Assembly (NCBI RefSeq): GCF_003991425.1
Contig: NZ_CP034346.1
Coordinates: 2,951,501-3,015,500 of the forward strand
Source of the DNA: Paenibacillus lutimineralis
GTDB taxonomy: Bacteria > Bacillota > Bacilli > Paenibacillales > Paenibacillaceae
Reading direction: 5' to 3'
DNA: 64,000 nt
Shown: positions 52,229 to 59,745 of the stretch, piece by piece
How positions within the stretch are numbered: position 1 is the stretch's first letter
How the letters are laid out: the number at the start of each line of letters is the position of its first letter
Notes under the pieces: model-generated
What the model was told of the DNA's origin: nothing
Databases searched by the model: none
The model's input: only the letters and a program-made list of their open reading frames with translations
Position numbers and translations under genes: made by a program

Positions 52229-53254
52229 TTGAGTCATATGCATCGTATTCACTGGTTCGACCAACGTATTCGTGAGGGAAAGTATCCGAATAGTGGTCAT
52301 ATTGCTGAACAATTCGAAATCTCGAGACGTCAGGCGCAGCGTGATATCGAGTATATGGCATCTTCATTGCGGGCCCCACTTCTCTATATCGCACGTCATC
52401 GTGGGTATTGTTACGAGGATAAGACGTATGTACTGCCGCATCTTTATATGACGGAAGAGGAACAGAAGGTGCTGAAGTATCTCACTTATCGCTATCGTCA
52501 GTATGATTATGACAATGGGGAGACCATTCAACGCATTGCTCATGTACTCGACCGTTTTACAGCTGGTAATAAGGATGATACGAGCAGCAGATTGCCGCAA
52601 TTTGAACTGAATCCTCGGATTATTCAGAATTTTGAGAAACTGTCGCAGGCGATCAAAGAGGCTGCAAAGGTCGACCTCATTTATCTAGACGATAAAGGGG
52701 GGCCGCAGCATGCTCGCATGTACCCGCTGCAATTCATCTCCCGCTATAATGCGGACTATGTTGTTGTCTATTGTGAACTCGAACGCCAGTAGCTTATGCT
52801 GCGGCTCGATAGATTGCTGCAGGTGCAGGTATTGAAGGAGAGGTTTGAGCTGGAATTTGCTATGGATATGGATGCCGTGAACACGCACTATACTCCCCGT
52901 CGAAAACCCTTTGTGGCCTGCGTAATTCTAGCTAATCCTCGTACCGGAGAGTCCTGGTACGGATATCGTATTGTTGCACGGAATGAACTTGAATATGAGG
53001 TAGAGTTCTACGATACAGAGGCATTTCTACAGCATTTGCTGACAACACCATGGGTATCGCTAAAATCACCGAAATGGCTGCGTCAGAAGCTGATGGTACG
53101 TTGTCAGCAGACGATTGAACGATTGCTAGTGTCACTCAAACCCCATTTTAACATGAAGGTTTTTTTGAGTGTCTACTTGAAGGGGATAATACCACTGGTT
53201 AAGTTCCGGTGGCAGCTTTTTGGTAAAGTTTTTTCTATCCGTCCATCAAAGTGA
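52229..53254 (+). pseudogene. WYL regulator split by an in-frame amber codon
   Basis: TTG 52229 follows GGGGGG by six bases. The first part has an HTH (HRIHWFDQRIREGKYPNSGHIAEQFEISRRQAQRDIEYM) and the start of the WYL domain (MYPLQFISRYNADYVVVYCELERQ). A TAG at 52790-52792 then stops it. The same frame continues without loss into the rest of the WYL domain (MLRLDRLLQVQVLKERFE) and the C-terminal extension (WLRQKLMVRCQQTIERLL). The intact protein would have about 310 residues. The final 35 residues to 53254 read past the normal end. Loss of function by a nonsense mutation is the simple explanation. Confidence 0.85.
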
Positions 53255-53263
53255 GTCTTGAAC

Positions 53264-53356
53264 AAACTTTCTGTTTCTGTTAGATTGTTTTCCTATTTAT
53301 GCTTAGTTCACCCGTCAATGTTGACCCCAACAATAGGGTAGCGCCTGCAATTTGGA
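53264..53356 (-). pseudogene. EamA/DMT transporter C-terminal fragment (duplicated tail)
   Basis: The minus strand reads QIAGATLLLGSTLTGELSIN then RKTI and a stop, nearly the same as the end of the decayed transporter at 56033 (QIAGAALLLGSTLIGELSTN). Nucleotide similarity covers about 90 bases. Only the last helix and tail remain. A similar GxACCAGC hairpin lies just before it, as at 55961. Confidence 0.85.
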
Positions 53357-53410
53357 GTATAATTAAGGTTGATGATGTAAAAGGGATCATAGGCGGTTTA
53401 TATCACATAA

Positions 53411-53551
53411 GGTAAAAAGAACGATTCATTTACTGTTCAAATGAAACCTCAAGAGGGATGGCAGCCAATGCCAGGTAAATTATGGATGAAAACTTATTTG
53501 TTGAATTGCGACATAAAATTGTTCGATGAGCAATTACGGATAGACTTATAG
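53411..53551 (+). other. Short open stretch of unknown nature
   Basis: In the 600-base gap before the DeoR gene one frame reads SFTVQMKPQEGWQPMPGKLW then MKTYLLNCDIKLFDEQLRID and a stop. It has no good ribosome site and no recognised family. It may be the tail of a lost gene. Confidence 0.3.
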
Positions 53552-53577
53552 TGGGAATGAATTGAATAAGAACAAAC

Positions 53578-53638
53578 CAAGACCAAATTGAAGGACAAAT
53601 ATGTCTTTTACTTGGTCTATTTTTTTTGCTACAATTCC
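53578..53638 (+). terminator. Intrinsic terminator in the gap before the DeoR gene
   Basis: AGACCAA pairs with TTGGTCT, with an inner GGACA/TGTCT stem, followed by ATTTTTTTT. Confidence 0.75.
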
Positions 53639-53781
53639 TAACTCTAGTCCCAACAAAAAACAGAAACCATCGAGATCAATGGTATGTATACGTATAGAAA
53701 TAAGAACTAAAGTGATGACTTTAAGTATCGGTCCGATGCAAGCACTGATTACCGGTAAATTCTAAGTAAATGATCGAAAAA

Positions 53782-53849
53782 ACTTATAACCACTTATTGT
53801 TTTTTATATATGACTTATATATACTTATAATTAGTTTTAAAATACTTAA
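53782..53849. promoter_or_regulatory. Helically phased ACTTAT repeats upstream of deoR-nagA
   Basis: ACTTAT-type hexamers start at 53782, 53792, 53813, 53823 and 53844 (the last is ACTTAA). The steps are 10, 21, 10 and 21 bases, all close to whole turns of DNA. DeoR-family repressors bind direct repeats on one face, so this looks like the operator of the downstream DeoR regulator. The promoter is probably within it. Confidence 0.7.
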
Positions 53850-53867
53850 ACAAGGAGTGTGCCCAAT

Positions 53868-54650
53868 TTGTTTCAAGAGGACAGATTATTGAAAATACTT
53901 GATTACTTAAAACAAAAAAAATCTATGAGTGTTGGTGATATATGTTCGTTCTTTCAAGTGTCGCGAGATACGGCGCGCAGAGATATTGTAAAATTAGTTC
54001 AAGAAGGAGTTGTTGTTCGAACGCACGGAGGGGTAGCCTTGCCTGAACTGCAAAAGGAGCTATCTTCTTATCAAGAACGTCTCATTGATGAATCTACCAG
54101 CAAAAACTATATTGGCGAGCATGGCGCTAAGCTGATTCGGGATCATGAGACTGTATTCTTGGACGTATCTACGACCGTACAATTTGTTGCGGAACATATT
54201 CAAGCGAAACAGATAACAGCGGTTACGCATTCCATTGATAATGTAGGAATTCTCTCCAAGCGCGAAGATCTGAGCATCTACGTGCTCGGCGGCTATCTGC
54301 ATACCCGAAATCGCTTATTATACGGACCTTCTGTCATTGATAAAATTAGTGAAATTCGTGCCGACAAAGCGTTCATCGGAGCGACAGCAATCCAACCTGA
54401 CGGACTCTATTATCCATATGAAGAAGATGTCCGGGTGAAGAGAGAAATGGCCCGGCGGTCGGATCAGGTCATCCTTGTAGTGGATCATACAAAATTCACG
54501 GTGAAATCGAGGTTCAAGTTAGACTTTGACTACGTGGATGTTATTGTAACCGATCAATCCATACCAGTCGAAATGAAAGAAATGTTAAATCACAAAAATA
54601 TTACAATTATAGAGTGTCAGACAAATTACCAACAGGACGGAGTTGAGTAG
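53868..54650 (+). CDS. DeoR/GlpR family transcriptional regulator (of nagA)
   Basis: A protein of about 260 residues with a DeoR HTH (LKILDYLKQKKSMSVGDICSFFQVSRDTARRDIVKLVQEGVVVRTHGGV) and a sensor domain for phosphosugars (VFLDVSTTVQFVAEHI, VYVLGGYLHT-like, FIGATAIQPDGLYYP, VVDHTKFT). TTG 53868 is preferred because AGGAG at 53853-53857 is ten bases away; GTG 53859 is one base away. The stop is two bases before the nagA start, so it should regulate nagA in response to an amino-sugar phosphate. A truncated relative is at 26663. Confidence 0.9.
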   Translation: MFQEDRLLKILDYLKQKKSMSVGDICSFFQVSRDTARRDIVKLVQEGVVVRTHGGVALPELQKELSSYQERLIDESTSKNYIGEHGAKLIRDHETVFLDVSTTVQFVAEHIQAKQITAVTHSIDNVGILSKREDLSIYVLGGYLHTRNRLLYGPSVIDKISEIRADKAFIGATAIQPDGLYYPYEEDVRVKREMARRSDQVILVVDHTKFTVKSRFKLDFDYVDVIVTDQSIPVEMKEMLNHKNITIIECQTNYQQDGVE

Positions 54651-54652
54651 TA

Positions 54653-55819
54653 ATGAATAACAAAATAATTCAACATGTAAATGTACTGCTTCCACATCAA
54701 ATACTTCCTTCCGCAACGGTCTGGATCGCCAACGGAAAGGTGGAGAGAATAGAAACGCAAGAGCTTAAAAAATTCGAAGATGGTTATGAACCTATTGATG
54801 GCAAAGGGATGTGGCTCATACCAGGGATGATTGATGTTCATATTCATGGGGCCAATGGCTATGACATGATGGATGGAACCGAGGCAAGTATTCAAGAAGT
54901 ATCACGCGCTTGTGCTGCAACCGGATGCACCTCATTTCTAGCGACATCCGTGAGTTCGACGATGGAAGATCTTTTGAATATGATTCACAGCGTAAAATTT
55001 ATGATCGGACGTGAACAAGGGGCAAGGATCGCTGGCATTCACTTGGAGGGGCCTTATTTGAATCCGAGGCGCAAAGGGATGCAGAACGAGAAATATCTTC
55101 GCCATCCCAACCTTGAAGAAATGAAGCTAATTTTTCAGGAAGCGGGTTCACTCATTAAAATGGTAACGATAGCTCCAGAATTGCCTGGGGGCTTGGAGCT
55201 CATTTCCTTTCTAAAAGAACAGGATGTTGTGATTGCCATTGCTCACTCTGACGCCACATACGAGGAAGCAAAGCTGGCTTTTGCAGCTGGCGCGAGTCAT
55301 GTGACACATTGTTTTAACGGCATGAGACCGATTCACCACCGAGATCCCGGACTGATCGTAGCCGCATTCGAAGAACCGCATGTAAGTCTGCAAGCAATTG
55401 TCGATCAAGTCCATCTTCATCCAGCGATTATCCGATTGATGCATCGTCTCAAAGGGCCGGAAGGCATGGTGCTAATTACGGATGCGCTTCAGGCGATGGG
55501 ATTGGGCGATGGTAATTATATTTTTGGTGGCCACCATGTCACTGTATCCGAGGGGATTGCAAGGCTAGCGGATGGCACCTTAGCATCGAGTACCGTGACG
55601 ATGAATGAAGCGTTACGACTGACAGTCGTTAACGGAATTTCGATGACGGATGCTGTGCACATGGCTTCAACAACGCCCGCTCGTATTCTAGGGCTTCCTC
55701 ACAAAGGAAAAATCGAGGTAGGCTACGATGCGGATTTAATCCTGTTGGATGAGAGGTATCAAGTGCAATGGACTATGATTGAGGGTGAACTTCTTCGAAC
55801 GGAAACTTGCAATATTTAG
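54653..55819 (+). CDS. nagA: N-acetylglucosamine-6-phosphate deacetylase
   Basis: The 388-residue amidohydrolase shows the metal-binding motif PGMIDVHIHGANGYD, HLEGPYLNPRRKG, AIAHSDATYEEAKLAF, THCFNGMRPIHHRDPG and ITDALQAMGLGDG, all expected of NagA. It removes the acetyl group from GlcNAc-6-phosphate, feeding GlcN-6-P to glycolysis or wall synthesis. The ATG follows the DeoR stop directly. nagB and the PTS genes are not in this window. Confidence 0.95.
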   Translation: MNNKIIQHVNVLLPHQILPSATVWIANGKVERIETQELKKFEDGYEPIDGKGMWLIPGMIDVHIHGANGYDMMDGTEASIQEVSRACAATGCTSFLATSVSSTMEDLLNMIHSVKFMIGREQGARIAGIHLEGPYLNPRRKGMQNEKYLRHPNLEEMKLIFQEAGSLIKMVTIAPELPGGLELISFLKEQDVVIAIAHSDATYEEAKLAFAAGASHVTHCFNGMRPIHHRDPGLIVAAFEEPHVSLQAIVDQVHLHPAIIRLMHRLKGPEGMVLITDALQAMGLGDGNYIFGGHHVTVSEGIARLADGTLASSTVTMNEALRLTVVNGISMTDAVHMASTTPARILGLPHKGKIEVGYDADLILLDERYQVQWTMIEGELLRTETCNI

Positions 55820-55848
55820 GCTAGATGAATAAATCATGGAGGATTTAT

Positions 55849-55956
55849 ATGAAGCCGAACTTGCTTTTTGTTGTACGTGAGGAGCTGTCATCATATCGTC
55901 CGTACCGTCTCGTAATTAATCTATATTTAGCCGCCTGGCTTAGTAGCATGAAATAA
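55849..55956 (+). CDS. 35-residue small ORF after nagA
   Basis: ATG 55849 follows GGAGG by five bases and encodes 35 residues (MKPNLLFVVREELSSYRPYR then LVINLYLAAWLSSMK). It has a hydrophobic C-terminal half. The family is unknown. It may be a small membrane-active peptide or the start of a gene interrupted by the hairpin that follows. Confidence 0.4.
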   Translation: MKPNLLFVVREELSSYRPYRLVINLYLAAWLSSMK

Positions 55957-55960
55957 CAAA

Positions 55961-55999
55961 AACAAGCTGGTGATGGGCGAGTACCGGCACCAGCTTGTT
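55961..55999 (-). terminator. Intrinsic terminator of the decayed EamA gene (minus strand)
   Basis: AACAAGCTGGTG pairs with CACCAGCTTGTT around a 15-base loop, with TTTTTG following on the minus strand. The loop GAGTACCGGC also occurs at 32120. Confidence 0.75.
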
Positions 56000-56032
56000 C
56001 ATTATATCCTTCGTCTGCAATTAAAGTCTTGG

Positions 56033-56620
56033 TCAATTCTTTAGGTTAACTTTCTGTTTCTGTAAGATTCTTTTTCTATTTGTGCTTAGTTCACCTATTA
56101 ATGTTGACCCTAACAATAGGGCAGCGCCTGCAATTTGGATTAGAGTCATCTTTTCGCCTATAACAAGAGCTGAAATGAATAGTGAAGTTAATGGATCGAT
56201 ATAACTTAATATAGCAATGCTCTGGCCTTTTAGTCCTCCCATTCCAGAAAAGAACAGGTAGAATCCAGCAGTGTTAAAATAACAGAATTTCCAGTTACTT
56301 GAGTTAAATTGAACCCCTCTGTTAAAAGAACGTAAGGCAAAAGCATTAAAAGAGAAACTACTAATTGGACAAGCGTGTTTTCCAGCCCATTCATATCTGG
56401 GATAAATTTATTAACAAGGGTCAGAATTGCATAGAAAACCGCAGCTATCAGCCCGTAGAAGATACCAAGCAAGTGATGTCCGGTAGTTTCCGCTGCTGTA
56501 CATAATTAAATACAATCCGAAAAGGGCTGCACCTACACAAATCTTTTTTGAGTGAAAGTTTTTCCTTCAATACAATAGGTGATAACATAATGACTAGATG
56601 ATGAATGTGAGGATTGATAT
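56033..56620 (-). pseudogene. EamA/DMT transporter, decayed by several frameshifts
   Basis: Minus-strand pieces in different frames make up an EamA-type 10-helix permease: LSPIVLKEKLSLKKIC, GAALFGLYLIMYSSGNY, LLGIFYGLIAAVFYAILTLVNKF, LVQLVVSLLMLLPYVLL, FSGMGGLKGQSIAILSYIDPLTSLFISALVIGEKM and the C-terminal LIQIAGAALLLGSTLIGELS. Breaks near 56240 (a deletion before the FSGMGG segment) and at 56470-56540 disrupt it; its N-terminal half is missing. A duplicated tail is at 53264. Confidence 0.85.
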
Positions 56621-56626
56621 CGTATT

Positions 56627-57196
56627 ATGCTCGAGAATAAATTTTTGCGGGATGATTTTATCGTAATAACAGGTGGGCCTGGTGCCGGTAAAACAACTCT
56701 GCTATATGAAATACAAAAAAATGGCTATAGCTTCGTTCCGGAAGTCGCGAGGGAAATTATACAAACACAGGTCTCTGCTAATGGTGATGCTTTGCCTTGG
56801 AAAAATACAACGAAATATCGTGATTTAATGCTAAATGAATCTATAGAAAGCTATCTTTTGGCATTAACCCACCCACTAGAGCAAAAGTTGTTTTTTGACA
56901 GAGGTATTCCAGATACCTTGGCCTATTCCAATTTAATAAACATTCCTATTTCAGAAAAACTAGAATCAGAAGCTCGAAAATACAGATACAACAAACAAGT
57001 TTTTATTTTACCTCCCTGGGAAGAAATATATATAACCGATCATGAAAGAATTCAGGATTTTGAAGAAGCAGTGGCAACTTATAAAATATTGGTTGAAACT
57101 TATAAACAGCTTGATTATGAACTTATTGAAGTACCCAAAATAAGTGTCAAACAACGAGTAGACTTTATTCTACATAGAGTCGGAGTTTGGTCCTAA
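56627..57196 (+). CDS. AAA_28 family ATP-binding protein (NadR/thymidylate-kinase-like)
   Basis: The 189-residue P-loop protein has Walker A GGPGAGKTTLL (about 18-28), PEVAREIIQTQV, the Walker-B-like FFDRGIPDTLAYSNL and the C-terminal ITDHERIQDFEEAVATYKILVE. AAA_28 ATPases are small kinase-like proteins; the substrate is unknown. It starts next to the decayed transporter end and is followed by a GNAT gene 23 bases on. Confidence 0.87.
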   Translation: MLENKFLRDDFIVITGGPGAGKTTLLYEIQKNGYSFVPEVAREIIQTQVSANGDALPWKNTTKYRDLMLNESIESYLLALTHPLEQKLFFDRGIPDTLAYSNLINIPISEKLESEARKYRYNKQVFILPPWEEIYITDHERIQDFEEAVATYKILVETYKQLDYELIEVPKISVKQRVDFILHRVGVWS

Positions 57197-57219
57197 ACAT
57201 ATTAATCGGAGGATAGAGC

Positions 57220-57624
57220 ATGGATACTATATGTTTTACAAATGAGCCCCCTAAGGATTTTGGGCAATTACTTTCCCTGTATGAATCATTAGGATGGAAT
57301 TCTCTTAATTTATCTAGTGATGATTTGAAACAAATGTGCAATCAAAGTTGGTACGCAATTTATGCTTTCAAAGATCAAAAATTAGTGGGGATGGGGCGTA
57401 TTATTTCAGATGGAGTGATTACTGGAATTATATGTGGATTGTGTGTACTGCCGAGTTATCAGTCCAAAGGGATTGGCAAAGAAATGCTGAATCGAATGAT
57501 TGAGCATTGTGAACAAAATCGTGTAATACCCCAACTTTTATGTACAGAAAACTTGGAACCCTATTATGAGTCTTTTGGGTTCAGGAAATTTACCGTTGGA
57601 ATGACAAGGAATATCATTCGATAA
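57220..57624 (+). CDS. GNAT family N-acetyltransferase (134 aa)
   Basis: A compact GNAT: WYAIYAFKDQKLVGMGRIISDG, then ITGIICGLCVLPSYQSKGIGKEMLNRMIEHCEQ (acetyl-CoA pyrophosphate loop QSKGIGKEM) and the final LEPYYESFGFRKF. It acetylates an unknown amine. GGAGG precedes the ATG; it is likely cotranscribed with the AAA_28 gene. Confidence 0.9.
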   Translation: MDTICFTNEPPKDFGQLLSLYESLGWNSLNLSSDDLKQMCNQSWYAIYAFKDQKLVGMGRIISDGVITGIICGLCVLPSYQSKGIGKEMLNRMIEHCEQNRVIPQLLCTENLEPYYESFGFRKFTVGMTRNIIR

Positions 57625-57712
57625 CTTCCTCATTAAACAGAGTGGAATGAGTTGTGCTAAATGGCATGAATTGAATTATTAAAATAATCCGAATTATTGA
57701 GCAGGTGATGTT

Positions 57713-58456
57713 ATGCTGATAGAACACAATAATCTTGAAGAATATCGGGACCCGATTAATTATGATCTTGAATTTGGCGGCGAGATTGATAAATACAATT
57801 TCTATCTTGAACTTGCTAAATTAAACCCGGGAGAAGTTTTAGAACTTGCATGTGGTACAGGATTAGCAACAATACCTTTATCAAAATTAGGGATTAATAT
57901 AACTGGGGTTGATATTTCTTCAGCAATGCTTGAATATGCGCGGGTTAAAGCTCAAGGTTTGCCTGTTACTTTTATTGAAGGTGATGCTCGCACATTTGAG
58001 TCAGACAAGCGTTTCTCTATGATATATTTAACAGGAAATGCTTTTCAGGCATTTTTGAGTGATGAAGATCAAATAGCTTTACTCAAAACGGTTTATAAGC
58101 ATTTAGAACCAGGTGGGGTATTTGCATTCGAAACACGCAACCCGCTGGGAACGGATCTATCAAATCAAGAGGAAACAACTTGGGGGCAATTTCTCGATAT
58201 GGATGGGACTACTGTCAAGGTATCTGGAACTCAAACTTACGATGCAAGAAATCATACCATGCACTGGGTCACCTTCCGTGATTGGGGATATAAGAAAACT
58301 ACTTCTCGAATTGCATGTCGTTTTACTGACAATGATACCCTTAAGTCTTTGTTAACTAGCCATGGCTTTAATATTGAAAACCAATATTCAGACTGGGATA
58401 AAACAGAGTTCTCTCCTAAATCCTCTTCCATTATTAGCGTTTGTAGAAAATGTTAG
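57713..58456 (+). CDS. Class I SAM-dependent methyltransferase
   Basis: The 247-residue enzyme has the motif I loop VLELACGTGLATIPLSKLGINITGVDISSAMLEYA, motif II-type VTFIEGDARTFES and LTGNAFQAFLSDEDQIALLKTVYKHLEPGGVFAFE, as in small-molecule methyltransferases. The acceptor is unknown. Its ATG follows GCAGGTG. Confidence 0.9.
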   Translation: MLIEHNNLEEYRDPINYDLEFGGEIDKYNFYLELAKLNPGEVLELACGTGLATIPLSKLGINITGVDISSAMLEYARVKAQGLPVTFIEGDARTFESDKRFSMIYLTGNAFQAFLSDEDQIALLKTVYKHLEPGGVFAFETRNPLGTDLSNQEETTWGQFLDMDGTTVKVSGTQTYDARNHTMHWVTFRDWGYKKTTSRIACRFTDNDTLKSLLTSHGFNIENQYSDWDKTEFSPKSSSIISVCRKC

Positions 58457-58498
58457 AACTGCTGCCAAAGCATCCTAGAAAAAAGGGAGAATATAATC

Positions 58499-59008
58499 AT
58501 GAACAACAGAGAGTTTGATAAAATCTTTGCAATTATGGAGGCCTCATTTCCTGAAAGTGAACGAAGAACTTATGCTAGACAGAAGGAATTGTTGGCTGAT
58601 CCGCATTACCGTCTTATAACGGAAACGAATAGCAATAATCAATTGATCGCTTTTCTGGCGACATGGGAATTTCCGTTGTTCCGGTTTGTTGAACATATTG
58701 CTGTCGATCCGGCAACGCGTGGAAGTGGCATAGGTGGAAAACTAATGGCTGCGTATATCGAGGAGTCATTAAAGCCCATTCTATTAGAGGTGGAATATCC
58801 TGACACGGAAATGGCGCAGCGGAGAATAGGCTTCTATGAGCGACTGGGTTTTCGTCTCAATCCTTTCGAACATGTGCAGCCTCCTCTTCAGAAAGGGCAG
58901 CCTGATTTACCGCTCAAGATAATGAGCTATCCTCAAATTCTCACGGAGGAAAAGTTTGCCCTTTACCAAGAAATCTTGTATACAAATGTGTATAAGTTTG
59001 TTAGTTAG
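58499..59008 (+). CDS. GNAT family N-acetyltransferase (169 aa)
   Basis: The 169-residue GNAT shows ESNNQLIAFLATWEF, the loop VDPATRGSGIGGKLMAAYIEES, and LLEVEYPDTEMAQRRIGFYERLGF. Acceptor unknown. It begins 43 bases after the methyltransferase gene, perhaps in the same transcript. AAAGGGAG precedes its ATG. Confidence 0.9.
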   Translation: MNNREFDKIFAIMEASFPESERRTYARQKELLADPHYRLITETNSNNQLIAFLATWEFPLFRFVEHIAVDPATRGSGIGGKLMAAYIEESLKPILLEVEYPDTEMAQRRIGFYERLGFRLNPFEHVQPPLQKGQPDLPLKIMSYPQILTEEKFALYQEILYTNVYKFVS

Positions 59009-59130
59009 GAGGTGTTCCCTCCAATTACATAATGTACGCTTAAAAAACGTGATAATCTGTTTTATTTGGGAATTTAAGTGTATCTTTTGCAATTACTATA
59101 TGGATTTCAAGTCTCTTTGCCGAATAGCAT

Positions 59131-59332
59131 ACTTATTCACTTACTCGAAACTGCAAAAATACACTTATTTACTGGAGAATCCCTTGAAATTAGAAAATAG
59201 CTGCGTACACGCACTTATTTTCTAACTTAGGCTTCAATATGGAGAAAATTCATCCCAATAGGTGTATAAATGCAGTTATATGCAGCATTAACGCTTATAA
59301 AAGCCGGTTTAGTTGTAAATAAGCACTTATTT
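59131..59332 (+). repeat. AT-rich intergenic region with repeated (C/G)ACTTATTT motifs
   Basis: CACTTATTT occurs at 59162, 59212 and 59324, with ACTTATT at 59131 and an inverted relative (AAGTGTATCTTTTGCA) at 59075. No gene is visible from 59009 to 59460. The motifs look like a decayed dispersed intergenic repeat; there is no CRISPR-like regularity. Confidence 0.45.
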
Positions 59333-59461
59333 TCTTATTTCACTACGTTCGTCCAATGTCCAATGCGTTATTAATTATCGACTATTTCATCGGGAATCAC
59401 TGGTCCAAGCGATTTTTTAATGGGAGACCCTTGATCTGATGCTGTCTAAAGCAGACTATGC

Positions 59462-59638
59462 ATGATGTGGGAAGAAGCGGCACGACTGCTGGGTACCTCC
59501 GAAGGATGCGCTTCGATTAACAAGATAATCGATCTATTCAGTGAAGCAAAAGCAACAGAGGCAAAAGCGATCCAAGCGCTCAAGTACCTGATGCGGGAGA
59601 CGATCCAAAATCGGTTCCACGATATTGGACTACGTTAG
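59462..59638 (+). other. 58-residue ORF remnant of unknown origin
   Basis: ATG 59462 opens a frame reading MMWEEAARLLGTSEGCASI then NKIIDLFSEAKATEAKAIQA and LKYLMRETIQNRFHDIGLR. No ribosome site precedes it. It may be the C terminus of a lost gene. Low confidence. Confidence 0.3.
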
Positions 59639-59667
59639 GGGAGGGCAAAAGAAAGAATAAGCTGGCT

Positions 59668-59705
59668 AATAAAAGCTGCCGCGGTCTCGGGACTGCGGCA
59701 GCTTT
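59668..59705 (-). terminator. Intrinsic terminator of the glycosidase gene (minus strand)
   Basis: AAAGCTGCCGC pairs with GCGGCAGCTTT, with a T tract stronger on the minus strand (CTTTTATT). It ends the convergent glycosidase transcript 41 bases beyond its stop. Confidence 0.8.
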
Positions 59706-59745
59706 CGTAATATTCTATTCTTGCAACAGACAAGTAAGCCGCCGT

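Noticed and set aside
52790..52792. Amber codon read as pyrrolysine or programmed readthrough
   Set aside because: No pyl genes, no PYLIS-like context and a simple nonsense mutation explains it.
59131..59332. CRISPR-like array from CACTTATTT repeats
   Set aside because: Repeats are short and unequally spaced (50 and 112 bases), without spacers of constant length or cas genes.
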